From Prorocentrum cordatum (taxonomy: Eukaryota; Sar; Dinophyceae; Prorocentrales; Prorocentraceae), in assembly GCA_963575745.1 (NCBI GenBank), contig CAUYUJ010014338.1, forward strand, positions 64,001 to 128,000: a stretch of DNA of 64,000 nucleotides, read 5' to 3'. Position 1 is the stretch's first letter. Each line of letters starts with the position of its first letter. The notes under the pieces were generated by a model. The model did no database searches. It was not told the DNA's origin and worked only from the letters and a program-made list of their open reading frames with translations. Position numbers and translations under genes: made by a program. Below are positions 43,459 through 54,430 of the stretch, piece by piece.

Positions 43459-46400
43459 TCAGACCACGTGCTGCTGCTCGCCGAGGTGCCTGATCACGCC
43501 GTCCTCGGGGCCGCCCCGCGGCTCCGGCGGCCCTGGCGCCCCGCGCCCTGCGGTGGTGCCGGCGGCGCACCACGGCTCCCAGAAGTGGCCCACGTCGGCG
43601 TCCACGTGGTCGGCCATCCTTGGAAGGCGCCAAGGGACACACACACACACATGAATAGACACAATTCCCAGGAATCCCCATATTTTACCATATTTTCTGG
43701 GTTTCCGTTTCCCCCCCCACTTCCCATATTTCCCAATATTTCCCTGGGGATCGACGATTCCTTGTGTCTGTGTGTTTGTTCCCCCTCGTGAATCCTTGCT
43801 GGCGGCGCGTGCGCACCCTCGGACCCCAGCGGGGCGGAAGCACAACGGCGGTCGGTGTTCTGGGGCGTCTTCGATGGAGGCCGCTCCTGGCCCCCCGGGC
43901 CTATCGGAAGACGACCCTCGGGACGAAGCGCCGGCCCCAGGGAGGCGGGGTCGGGGTTCCCGAGGGGGGGCGGCCTCGCGAGGAAGCTGCGACGACGGAG
44001 GAGAAGGCCAGAGGGGGCAGGGCGAGTGTGGGGGCAAGCCAAGTGCGCTCGTGTCACATCGGGCACCCCATACCCCTCCCACCGATTCCTTCCCACTGCG
44101 CTGAGTTACTCTATCCGCCGACAGGAGCCCTCAGAAGGAACCCATCGAGTTACGCGCAATCAGAAAAGAAGAGCTGAGAACATTCGGGGGGGTGGCGGAT
44201 GTGCAGGATGTTGAGCAGGAGGATGGGCAGGAGGAAGGAGGAGGATGATGAGGAGGAGGAGCAGGATCCATGAGGGTCCCAGGGCCCGAAACAGGGCAAA
44301 ATCGCCGGATGCGACAACATAAACGCTGCGATGCCAGAGTCACAAGAGCGGGGCCGCTTCTCAAAAGCGTCCCCGCTTGGCGCCGCCCGGCGTCCGTAGA
44401 GGGGGCCAGGGGGACACACACACACACAAATCAACGCGAATTCCAGGATTCCTGATCTATTTCCCTACGTCATGTATTTTCTTATTTCCACCTACTCCCG
44501 TATCTTGTGATTGTGCAGATTTCTTCCCCCTCAGGCCTGTAGGGCGGGCAGGCGGGGTCAGGGTGGCCCCCGCCGCCCACCACGTCGACCTGCTCCGCGC
44601 GAAAGGCAGCCAGGCGCTGGGACCAGGGCTCGAGCTAAGCAGTGTTGGTCGATTTCGTGTTGTTTTCGTTTGCCCTCGTGCTTTCTTCGTTCCGCCTTGA
44701 CCGCAAAACAACATCAAAACAAAGACGGCCCACGAAATCGCCCGAACACCGATTAGCTCGAGCCCTGGCTGGGACAGGCGCCGCGCGACGTCGGGCCGCT
44801 CGAAGGCCCTGTCGTGGCGCTCGCCCGGATCGTCCAGGACATTGAAGAGCATCGCCGCCGGGGGGCCGCGGGGCGCCGTCGGCGGCGCCGCGGCCGCGGC
44901 CGCCTGGCACTCAGAGGCCTCGCAGGGAGGAGGAGACTCGGGCGCTGCGGTCGCGCGCGGAGGCCCAGTTTGCCGCACCACAGCAGAGTGCACCACACTG
45001 ACTTCACATCAAGACCGCACTGTTTGAGGCCCCCGTTGGCTAGTATCCGGGCGTTGCGACAAGAACCAGGGGGGCGAAGAACTGTCCCCCTTTCGTGCAC
45101 CTTCGGGGCCCCAGTGGTCCCCATTTGGGGCCCCTCTCCTGCAACCCTCGATGCCCCCCCCATGCGTCGCTCCCCGTTACGAAACGCACGAGAAACTCAC
45201 CGCCACGCCGCCACCGCCCAGGGAGCGGCAGAATCTGCTGCTCTGTTGGAGGCTTAGAGCTTGGAGGCCGTCCACGGCGACACGGTGCAACCAAAGATTG
45301 ACCGAAAACCGACAACGAAGCCGAAGACGGCCGAAGAGTACAGGCCGCAGGCCAGCCTAGCCAAAAGGACAGAGCAACGATGCGACAACAAACTGAACCG
45401 GACCGACCGAACAGAACCGACTGCGGCGCAGTCGGAAACGACCGAGACCCGGACACAAGTGGCGGCATGCAGGAGGTAATGAGGGGAGAGGAGGGATGGC
45501 CTTTTGAGAAAGCAGGGGGAGAGCTTCTCAGAACGCCCTTCCTCGCCGCCTGAGCCGCCGGCTCAGAAGCCTGCGAACCCCCGTCCAATAGGCACCGTTT
45601 CTCAGGGCGGGCCTCCCAGAGGGGCCCTCGGATCTCGTCCTTGTGCGACATCTTCCGAGTCAGGGTCAGGAGGCTCCCGCCCCTTCCTGAGAGGGACCCC
45701 CCCCCGCCTTCCTCAGAAGGCCGCCACCTTCTCCTCGCCGCGCGACCCTGCGCAGGGCCGCCGAGGGATGCGGGCGTGCAGGCACCCCCCTGCGAGCGGG
45801 CGCCCCGAGGAGTTCTGCACCACCGCCGCCCCGGTCCCCACTGAGGGGAACCCTTTACAGGGGGGCTGGCTCAGGGGGAAAGCGCCGACCTGAAATCGGC
45901 GACGCATCGCGGATAGATCGGCGATGGGCCCCTGAAAGCGACTCCGCACGTTCCCGAGTGCGATACTCGCTAACAAGCCCCCATAGGCGATGAATTGGCG
46001 ATTGGGGGTCGGTGCCTCCACGCCCTCTGAGCTGGTCCTCCCTCACGATGCCTCAGACCCATCCCCCCAAACCTCCAACGTCTTGAAAAACAAACTTCAC
46101 GTTTTCCAGCGCTGTCGGGCGCCGCTCCTGAGGCCCCTGGGCCGTCAGAATACGGTGCAGGACGAAGAACCAGTGCTGGGAAAAGCCCGGAGGTCTGTAG
46201 GATCTCTTCTCTTCATGGTAGCGAATGGTGGTGGTCGTGAGACTGATCCTTCACTCTGGCGCCTCCGCGGTGCAATTCACCTGCTGGCTCCACTCGTCCG
46301 GCTGACCCCCCCAATTCTGCAACAGCTTCCACCCGTCGTCGTCGCGCACGGCCGTGTCGTAACCATCGTGCCGCTCGGAGGCGTCGTCGTGTCTGCCGTA

Positions 46401-49387
46401 CAGCACCTCCCTCCTGCGCCCCGGCTCACCGCGGAAGAGCGCACCCGTCTGGTCGACGCCGTCGAGTGGCAGGTGGTCGCAGGAGCCGGAGGCCCCAGCG
46501 ATGGCGCACAACGTGGGGAGCCAGTCGGCCGCGTGCACGAGCCGGGCTCTGCTGAAAGTGTCCCTGGCCTCCAGGGCACCCCTGGCGAGGCCCAGACGGC
46601 ATACAAGGGCGCCGTCTTATCTCCAGCGCATTTTGTGGTGAGAAGGAGGGAATGCGAAGGGGGAATGCGCTACGACATCTACCGCGGGCCACAAAATAGG
46701 GCACGGGACGATACGAACTAACCCTTGGAGCGTATTCGCGTCAGGGAGGCAAAGGAGGACGAGAAAAAGGAAGAGGAAGAGGAGGACGGGCTGCAGGGAC
46801 TCCACCATGGCGCGACAAGTTGGGGACACCTCAGGCCAGGGACATCTCCAGCAACCCCCGAATGAGCGCGCGCGCCACGGAGCCCTGGCGCGCCTGCGGA
46901 AGCAGGCCAGTGGCCGCGCCAGCCCAAACGAGCGCAGTGCCTCGGGTGCCCCCCTCCCAGATGGAGTGCTTCCCGCCACGGAGGGGGTAGTTGCTGGACC
47001 CGATGTAGTCGCCGCCCACGCGCCCCGACGACGGCCCGCCGTTGTCCGTGGTGAAGATGACGAGCGTGTCCTCCAGCATGCCTACGGGGAGAAACACCCA
47101 ATGACATCAACACAAACAAACTTTCAGGGGTGCACACGCTTTCTTGGATCTGCGCGGGACCCCTCCCCTGCCGCGCGAAGCGCGCCAAGGGCGGCGCCGC
47201 CAAGGGAAACCAAGCGCCGATCCAAGAGATCCGCGCGGACCTCCGAAAATTTGTGTTTATGCGCATGTTTCTTCTTCGAGTGCCCTTGGCTCGCAGCGCG
47301 CCGGTCACGTTGCCCAGGCCCTCGTCCAGGCAGGAGAGCATGCCCGCGAAGCCGCGGCGTTGCGGGTCCTCTGGGGCGAACATATCTGTGTCGCCCGCGG
47401 ATATGCGGACGCACGGATTCGTTCCGCGCGAGAGATCCGCGAAAGAAACGTCCCACATCCGCGGGGTCGCGGCCCAAGGGTCCGGCCCGCGAGGCCGCGG
47501 ATCCGGATCTTTTTTGTTTGGCCCACGAACCTCTCCCCGGGTGCGTTCGGTCAGAATTTCAAAAAGAATCCAGCCGCGGCAGGGCTCTCCAGGACGAGCA
47601 GCGAGCAGCGGTATCGGTATTTCTTCCTCCTGTGATCCTCGATGCTGCCCGCGTATGCGTCGACATAACTCTGGGGGACCTCAAGGGGTGCGTGTACGGC
47701 CTGGTAGGCGAGGTAGAGGAACAGCGGCTCCGAGGTGTCGTGCTGCTGGATCACCTCCTTTGAGCAGGGTCCAACTCTTCTGGCATTCCTACAACCAGGA
47801 ATGTTCCTACAACCAAGAACGCCCTAACAACAAAAGCAAGGTTCTGATAATGTTGAAACGGAGTGGCCAAACAATATTGTCTCAACCAGAAGTGGTCTAA
47901 GAATATGTTGCAGAAAAAACCGCAGGTGCTTGGATAATCATTCTACAAGCAGGTCAGGACGCTTCGCCACTGCTTGGCTCCTGGGCGCGGGCGGTGAACA
48001 GGTGCGTGCTGTAGTGGCCCGAGTCCTGCTTGGCCAGGCGAGAGCAGTTCGCTCCGCAGCGCGGCTGCATGTCGCGGCGGAAGTCGTAGCCGCCAGACTC
48101 GCAGGATCAGTCCACATTGCATCGGAAAATCAGATCGTATCGAAATGTCCGTCGGATCGAGTCGCATCGGCACGGAGTCGAACTCACATCGGATCGGCCG
48201 CGCCAGAATGCACAACAACGCCATGCAAACATCGGGCCGAATCGGATCGTCGGAATTTCGGAATCGAATCGGATCGGGCCAGCTGGAATCGAAATCTGAT
48301 CGGATCGAAAAGGCCCCTGGCTTCGTGCTTGAAGTAGCTTTCGCCGCCGCCGTAGAAGCCCACGAACGACTCGAAGCCGCGGAAGGTGGGCGTGTGCTCC
48401 CAGCGGGTGAAGCCCAGATGCCACTTGCCCACAGCGTGGCGCCGGTACCCCGCCGGCGCCAGCAGCTCGGGCAGCAGCGTCTCGTTCAGCGGCAGGCCCG
48501 TCGCTTGCCCTGGGCGCAGCCAGTCGTTCACGGTGTGGTGCAGCGGGTAGCGCCCGGTCAGGAACGTGGCGCGCGTGGGGGAGCAGACGGACTGCACGTA
48601 GTACTGATCGAGCACAGCGCCCTCGCGGGCCAGGCGGTCGACGCTCGAAGGAGAAAGGGAGCATAAACATACACAAACTTCCTGCTGCACATGGGCATCG
48701 TTTGACCGACCCCTATCCCCATGAACGTGGCCTGGACCCCAATGGCCGATTGATCCCCTAGATGGGGATATAGGCTGTTCCCTTCGAGTTTCGGGGGGCA
48801 TATCCCCAACCAGGGTGGTGGGATGGTGGGGATCTGGACGGGGATGGAGAAGAGGATAGGGATCGGTTAAACGATGCTGAACACAGGAGAAAAGGAGCCG
48901 TCGAGTCAGCGCAAGCGTTCTTGGGTCGGCGCTGGGCCCCCGCCCCTGGCGCGCAGAGAGCGCGCCAGGGAGGCCCCGCGCCGACCCGCGGAATCCGCTC
49001 GAGGCTCCGACAGCTCAGATTTACGCCGTGTTCCCAGACGTCCTCCGATCTGACTGTTTCAACCGCGGCCCCAGATCTCCCGACCCCTTCCTCGGATGTA
49101 ATCTTTCGTCCCAGACCCATTTTTGGCCCCAGAATCCGATGAGGGGCCCAGGCCGAAGTCGAGAGAAGAACGCCAGGATTGAAAAAAAACCTATCGTCGG
49201 AGGTTTGGGCTTTCTTCTTCGAGATGTGCGGGGTCCTGATCTGGTGGCTGCGGAAGCCGACGTCGTCCCACCCGAGGTCGTCGGCCACCACGAACAGCAG
49301 GTGGGGCGGCCTCTCTGCCTCAGCGGGGATCGGCGCCCCGCAGAGAAGCCCCAGCAGGGCGGCCAGCGTCAAGCGCGCGATGCCCAT
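43459..49387 (-). CDS. Arylsulfatase (S1 sulfatase family), ten exons
   Basis: Exons, approximate: 49387-49222, 48643-48321, 48097-47981, 47757-47627, 47370-47284, 47081-46857, 46548-46255, 44936-44763, 44634-44529, 43618-43459 (stop TGA). About 590 residues. Exon 1 has a signal peptide ([19 protein letters not shown]) and the metal-binding [14 protein letters not shown]. Exon 2 has [11 protein letters not shown], whose Cys is matured to formylglycine in this family, and GKWHLGF. Exon 3 has GGYDFR, exon 4 [19 protein letters not shown], exon 5 [13 protein letters not shown], exon 6 VIFTTDNGG and [15 protein letters not shown], exon 7 [11 protein letters not shown], exon 8 [13 protein letters not shown], exon 10 GHFWEPW. 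All key residues are present. It should hydrolyse sulfate esters in the secretory pathway or outside the cell; the closest resemblance is to arylsulfatase B/J types, substrate unknown. Intron starts are often not GT. Start at 49387 chosen for the signal peptide. Confidence 0.9.
43619..44528 (-). other. Intron 9 of the sulfatase with duplicated TG-repeat ends
   Basis: The intron ends TGTGTGTGTGTGTCCCTTGG before the acceptor CCAAG (43619). A similar TGTGTGTGTGTGTCCCCCTGG stands at about 44412-44430 near the start of the intron, followed by text like that after the first. The intron thus carries two related segments, perhaps a duplicated intron end or a degenerate extra exon. A GGA/GAT microsatellite lies at 44217-44266. 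Confidence 0.5.
44635..44756 (-). mobile_element. Intron 8: 122-bp inverted-repeat element flanked by CTCGAG
   Basis: Minus strand: exon...CCAGGG, CTCGAG, element CTAATCGGTGTTCGGGCG...ACCAACACTGCTTAG, CTCGAG, CCCTGG...exon. Terminal inverted repeats of 25-26 bp differ at four positions and one gap. CTCGAG is duplicated at 44757-44762 and 44629-44634. The element supplies the TTAG acceptor, and removing 128 bp restores the frame ...[15 protein letters not shown]. This is the structure expected of an introner, a transposable element that becomes an intron on insertion. Confidence 0.8.
44937..46254 (-). other. Intron 7 of the sulfatase
   Basis: About 1.3 kb, the longest intron; donor side AGA/GTGAAGG. 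Contains a segment at 45060-45170 shared with 57930-58065 and a GACCGA-rich stretch at 45290-45450. Overlapping open frames inside it have no recognised domain. Confidence 0.6.
45060..45170. repeat. Dispersed repeat, copy in intron 7
   Basis: Shares with 57930-58065 the order: GTGCACCT, GGGGCCC blocks, CCTGCAACCCT(C/A)GAT, CCCCCC, CCGTTACGAA. By eye the copies are diverged but collinear for about 110-130 bp. Confidence 0.55.
47139..47245 (-). mobile_element. GC-rich hairpin element in intron 6
   Basis: Arms TTTCTTGGATCTGCGCGGG (left) and GCGCCGATCCAAGAGATCCG (right) pair as in the free copy at 42176-42307; flanking text such as GAAGAA(A/C)CA and GTCCGCGCGG is also shared. The intron spans about 47283-47082 and ends in GTAG. 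Confidence 0.75.
47390..47535 (-). repeat. Dispersed element in intron 4, related to 62100-62235
   Basis: Plus-strand text TTCCGCGCGAGAGATCCGCG, GCGGCCCAAGGGTCCGGCCC and GCGAGGCCGCGGATCCGGAT followed by a T run matches 62126-62220 in the same order (TTCCGCGCGGGGCATCCGCG, GCGGCCCACCGGGGCGGCCC, GCGAGGCCGCGGATACGG, T run). Sharing between an intron and intergenic DNA points to a mobile sequence. Confidence 0.7.
48098..48320 (-). other. Intron 2 of the sulfatase, CGATCCGAT-rich
   Basis: The intron is packed with ATCGGATCG/CGATCCGAT motifs (48110-48310), many of them in both orientations, so it is a degenerate short-repeat intron. Confidence 0.75.
48915..48998 (-). mobile_element. GC-rich hairpin element in intron 1
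   Basis: Left arm TTCTTGGGTCGGCGCTGGGC and CCCCTGGCGCGC, right arm GCGCGCCAGGGAGGCCCC and GCGCCGACCCGCGG; the arms pair with only a three-to-five-base loop. Same family as in intron 6 and at 42176. Confidence 0.75.
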
Positions 49388-49655
49388 GGTGCCCTGGGCG
49401 GCCCTGGACCTGCCACGGCAGGCTGGGGTCCTGGGCCAAGACGTGAGCTCAGAAATGCATCTTGTGACCTTGGCAGCTTTCGATGTCCAACTCCTCGCGC
49501 TCGTGCGGGGCGATTCTGCGGGCGCCTCCCAGCGAAGTCTGGGGGCGGCCTGCGCACGCGAGGACGAGAGGAACCAATTGTCCCCGCATCCTAAATCTAG
49601 TTCTTGTTTTCTCTGGACACCCCCGCGCAGTACAACACCCACCCGTCCGCCTCTC
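49388..49655 (-). other. Upstream region of the sulfatase
   Basis: No promoter element can be called. AG dinucleotides that could serve as spliced-leader acceptors occur, but none stands out. The open frame continues upstream of the chosen start without domain content. Confidence 0.4.
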
Positions 49656-49659
49656 CTCC

Positions 49660-50570
49660 CTTCACACTCATCATCACCATCACGCCATCAGCATCACCAC
49701 AATACTCCTTATCCTCCTCCTCCACCTCCTGCTCATCATCGTCGCCATGATCAGCATCAGCATCAGCAACAACATCATCATCATCAACAGCATTAGTGTC
49801 ATAATCCGCATCACCGTGATCATCATCGTCATCATCATCAGCATGATGATGGTGATGATGATACTCATCATCATAAGCATCATCATCACCACCATCACCA
49901 CCATGCTCATCGTCATCAACATTATGATAAGAATCAGAATCATCTGTTTTACCATCAGTTCCACCTTCATCATCACCATCATCAGCATCAGCATCATCAG
50001 CTTCATCATCACCACCACAACCATCATCACCACAACCACCATCGCCATAGTCATCATCATCGACATCAACATCATCAATATCATCATCCTCCTGACCAGC
50101 ATCACCACTACCGTCACAATCACCATAACCTTCATCACCATCAGCATCATCATCATCATCATCACTATCACCATCACCATCACCATGCCTATAACCATAA
50201 CCGTCAACGTCACCATCAACATCACAAGCACCACCATCAGCATCACCACCATCGCCATGACCGTCATCAGCTTCCTCATCTTCATTACCAACAGTTGCGT
50301 CATAATTAGCATCATCGTCATCACCGCCAACATCAACATCATTATCATCATCACGATCATCACCCGGCGCATCATCATCATCAGCATCATCATCACCATC
50401 ACCATCACCATCACCGTCAGCATCATCATCATCAGCGGCATCATCGTCACCAAGCATCAGCATCACCATCATCTCCATCACCACCACCACCATCATCATC
50501 ATCAGCATCATCATCATCGTCATCAGCAACATCATCATCGCGCACCATCACACACTGACACGTTCACTCA
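49660..50570. repeat. CAT/ATC trinucleotide microsatellite, 0.9 kb
   Basis: Almost continuous ATC, CAT and ACC triplets with substitutions. Open frames on both strands (Ile/Thr, His, Asp/Gly-Asp) are produced by the triplet repeat and are not genes. Confidence 0.95.
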
Positions 50571-50589
50571 CACATTGATCTTGAGAGGG

Positions 50590-53420
50590 TCACGAGCGGG
50601 AGCTTGCTTTCTGAGTGAATTCCAAGGAAATCTCGAGTGGGGACCCTTCGCTATGGAGTCCTCACCTCCATGTTCGAATCCGAACGGGGTCATCTAAACC
50701 CTGTGACTTTCCTTACCATTGGGTTCCTCAGTCCTGAGTATGGAGGTCCAGTGAGGGAGCATGGTTTGTGCGGGGATCGCAAGGCAGACTCCAGCAGGAA
50801 CCCGCCTCTATGAGGTCCCCGCCTCCATGATCGATTCTGAAAGGGGTGACCCAAAACCTCGTAACTGTCGTCACATTTGGGCTCCTCATGCCTGAATCTG
50901 GAGGTCTCGAGAGGGAGCCTGGTTTGTGGGTGAATCCCGAGGGAGTCTCGAGCGTCAGGCCTGAATCTGGAGGACGGCTCTAGCCAGAGCCTGGTTTGTG
51001 AGTAAATCGGTGGGAGGTCTCGAGCGGGAGCTCATTCTATGTGGTCAAACCATCCACGATCGAAGCCGAGCGGGTCACCCAACACTTGTAACACTCGTGA
51101 CAGATGGGCTCCCAAGCCTAAACCTGGAAGAGGTCTCGGGCGGGAACATGATGTGTGGCCTGCTTTCCGAATGGGTCGGTAGGAGGTCTCGAGCGGGAGC
51201 CAGACCCCATGGGGTCCCCACCTACAGGTTCATATCAGAACGGGGTCATCCAAACCCTGAGACAGTCACACGGCTCGGATTCGTGACTGTCCTCGTTTCA
51301 AAGTCCTACCGGCCTGAGTCTTGAGAGGGTCTCGAGCGGGAGCCAGGTTTGTGAAAATCGAGAGGAAATCTCCAGCGGGAACCTCATCCGTGTGGGGTCC
51401 CCACCTCCATGTTCGAATCCGAGCGGGGTCATCCAAACCCTGTGACTGTCCTTACAATTGGGTTCCTCCGTCCTGAGTCTGGAGGTCCAGAACGGGAGCA
51501 TGGTTTGTGCGGGGATCGCGAGAAAGTCTCCAGCGGGAGCCCGTCCCTATGAGGTCTCCACCTCCACGATCAAAACCAAACGGGGTCACCCAAAACCCTC
51601 GTAACTGTCGTCACAGTTGGGCTCCTCATGCCTGAATCTGGAGGAGGTCTCGAGAGGGAGCCTGGTTTGTGGGTGGAACCCGAGGAAGTCTCGAGTGTCA
51701 GGCCTGAATATGGAGGAAGGCTCCAGCCAGAGCCTGGTTTGTGAGTGAATCGGTGGGAGGTCTCGAGCGGAAGCTCGTTCTATGTGGTCAAGCCATCCAT
51801 GATCGAGGCCGAGCGGGTTACCCAACACTTGTAACACTCGTGACAGATGGGCTCCCAGGCCTAAATCTGGAAGAGGTCTCGGGCGGGAACATGATGTGTG
51901 GCCTGCTTTCTGAATGGGTCGGTAGGAGGTCTCGAGCGGGAGCCAGACCCCATGGGGTCCCCACCTACAGGTTCAAATCAGAACGGGGTCATCCAAACCC
52001 TGAAACAGTCACACGGCTCGGATTCGTGACTGTCCTCGTTTCAAAGTCCTACCGGCCTGAGTCTTGAGAGGGTCTCGAGCGGGAGCCAGGTTTGTGAAAA
52101 TCGAGAGGAAATCTCCAGCGGGAACCTCATCCGTGTGGGGTCCCCGCCTCCGTGTTCGAATCCGAGCGGGGTCATCCAAACCCTGTGACTGTCCTTACAA
52201 TTGGGTTCCTCCGTCCTGAGTTTGGAGGTCCAGAACGGGAGCATGGTTTGTGCGGGGATCGCGAGAAAGTCTCCAGCGGGAGCCCGTCCCTATGAGGTCT
52301 CCACCTCCACGATCAAAACCAAACGGGGTCACCCAAACCCTCGTAACTGTCGACACATTTGGGCTCCTCATGCCTGAATCTGGAGGAGGTCTCGAGAGGG
52401 AGCCTGGTTTATGGGGCGTCAGGCCTGAATATGGAGGAAGGCTCTAGCCAGAGCCTGGTTTGTGAGTGAATCGGTGGGAGGTCTCGAGCGGAAGCTCGTT
52501 CTATGTGGTCAAGCCATCCATGATCGAGGCCGAGCGGGTTACCCAACACTTGTAACACTCGTGACAGATGGGCTCCCAGGCCTAAATCTGAAAGAAATCT
52601 CGAGCGGGAACATGATGTGTGGCCTGCTTTCTGAATGGGTCGGTAGGAGGTCTCGGGCGGGAGCCCGTCCCAATGGGGACCCCACTTCCACCTCCATGTT
52701 CGAATCCGAGCGGGGTCATGCAAACCCTGAGACAGTCACAAGGTTTGGATGACCCCGCTCGGATTCGTGACTGTCCTCGTTTCAAAGCCCAACTGGCCTG
52801 AATCTGGAGGGGGTCTCGAGCGGGAGCGGATCGCGTGGAAGTCACCAGCGGGAACCTCTTCTGTACAGGGTCCCCACCTCCATGTTTGAATCCGACCGGG
52901 GTCGTCCAAACCCTGTGACTGTCCTTACTTGTGGCCTCCGCAGGCCTGAACCTGGAGGAAGTCTCGGGCGGGAGCATGATTTGTGGGTGAATCCCGAAGA
53001 CATCTCGAGCAGGAGCCCTCTCCTCTTGGGGTCCCCGCCCCCATGACCGAATCCGAGCGGGGTCATCCATACCGTGTAACCGTCGTCACTTTGGGATTCC
53101 TCACGCCTGAATCTCGAGGAAATGCTGAGCGGGAGCATGGCTTGTGAGTGAATAGCGAGGAAGTCTCGAGCAGGAACCTTCTCCCTGTGGTGTCCCCGCC
53201 TCTGGGCTCGAATCCGAAAGGGGTCACCCAAACTTTCCTCGTGTCTGAATCTGGAGGACGTCTCCAGCGGGAGCCTGGTTTGTGGGCGAATCGGCTTACT
53301 GTGGCGGGCATGATACTTGAGCACCCGAAGGGGGCAACCCGTGGGGACGTCTCGAGCGGGAGCCTCGTCTGCGAACGAATCGCGAGGAATTCTCGAGAAA
53401 CAGGCGCGCACAGGTCACAC
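50590..53420. repeat. 743-bp tandem repeat made of 90-100-bp subunits
   Basis: The frame MSxSVGGLERxLxLCGQxIHDR recurs at 50998, 51741 and 52462, so the long period is 743 bp, then 721 bp. Within it, subunits carry GGTCTCGAGCGGGAGCCTGG, TTTGTGAGTGAATC, CCCCACCTCCATG and GAACGGGGTCATCCAAACCC. The 108-residue frame is conserved only because the DNA is duplicated; it has no recognised domain. Confidence 0.92.
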
Positions 53421-53435
53421 AGGCGCCACAGGCCT

Positions 53436-53935
53436 ACCAGGCCGAAGAAGACTGACAGGGCCCACGGGTCCCGCAGGTCGCGTAGGTCCAACTAATCCCA
53501 CACGGCCCAGCCCACTGGCTCCAAAGGCCCCGCAAATCACACAGGTACCATGGGTCACAAAAGTCTCACAAATCACACGGGTCCCATATGTTGCACAGGT
53601 CCCAAAGGTTCTGTATGTCCTACGGGCCCCGCAGGTCCAACAGGTCCCGCACATCCGCCAGGGTTCGAAAGTCAAACAGGTCCAGCATTCCCCACAGGTC
53701 CCACAAACCCTGCAGCATGCCGCACAAGCTTCACGGGCCCCACAAGCTTCGCAGGTCCAAAAGGCCCCACAGATCCCACAAGTTCCAGGGACCCCACTGG
53801 TCCCACTGGTCGCACAGGCCCCGCAGGTCGCACAGGCCTCGCAGGTCGCACAGGTTTCAGAAGCACTGCAAGTCTCAGAAGCCCCACGGACCCCAGAACC
53901 CAAAGGTCTGAACGGCCTCACAGGTCGCATCGTGG
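53436..53935. repeat. 9-bp CACAGGTCC minisatellite
   Basis: About 50 nonamers. One plus frame reads as collagen-like Gly-Pro-Thr triplets and another as Gln-Val-Pro, because 9 is a multiple of 3. Without any signal peptide, exon structure or non-repeat flank this is treated as a minisatellite. Confidence 0.85.
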
Positions 53936-54084
53936 TATCCTGGCATCATCACCATCACTGGTCGTTAATGATGCCGACCCCCATGGACACTAGGAAAATT
54001 GTCAGGGGCCTTGTTCCGCCTGAAGAATTTCCCGTGTCGTAAGGCGAAGTCCTTGTTATTGTCCAGGCTGCCCCGAAGAACACT
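53936..54084. other. Spacer, no gene
   Basis: Short unique stretch between two minisatellites. Confidence 0.5.
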
Positions 54085-54430
54085 CATCCTCACCTTTTCT
54101 TCCTCCTCTTGCTCACTCATACTCATGCTCATACTCACTGACCATTCAGACTGGCTCATACTCAGACGCAGTCACGCTCAGACTTACCCATCGCTCACAC
54201 TCAGGCTCGCTCACGCTCAGACTCCCCCGTTCTCAGGCTCACTCATGCGCCCACCTTTACTCAGGCTCAGTCGCACTCAGACTTATTCACATTCGGACTC
54301 GCTCACAGCCAGGCCCCCTCACACTAGGACTCATTCACTCTCAAGCTCTTTCATACTCACTGACTAACTTAGACTCAGGCCCCTCTCAGACCAAGCGTCG
54401 GAATCACTCATACTCAGGCTCGCACGCATG
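54085..54430. repeat. CTCACTCA/CTCAGACT short repeat, left part
   Basis: Tandem variants of ACTCAGACTCACTCACACTC with a basic period of 6 or 12 bases. The same repeat continues at 55100-55512. Confidence 0.9.

Noticed and set aside
45513-46250. Extra sulfatase exons inside intron 7
   Set aside because: Exon 7 (ending ...VNCTAEAP) and exon 8 (starting ...[11 protein letters not shown]) join in frame, and no sulfatase motif is missing between them.
49597-50697. Asp/Gly-rich, His-rich and Ile/Thr-rich ORFs up to 404 codons
   Set aside because: Trinucleotide CAT/ATC microsatellite; all frames of both strands are open.
50998-52752. Conserved 108-residue protein repeated three times
   Set aside because: Conservation follows DNA duplication at 743 bp and extends equally through non-ORF parts of the unit, so it is not protein-level selection.
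53317-54042. Collagen-like or Gln-Val-Pro protein
   Set aside because: A 9-bp minisatellite gives perfect three-residue periodicity in any frame; no signal peptide or non-repeat domain and no splice support.
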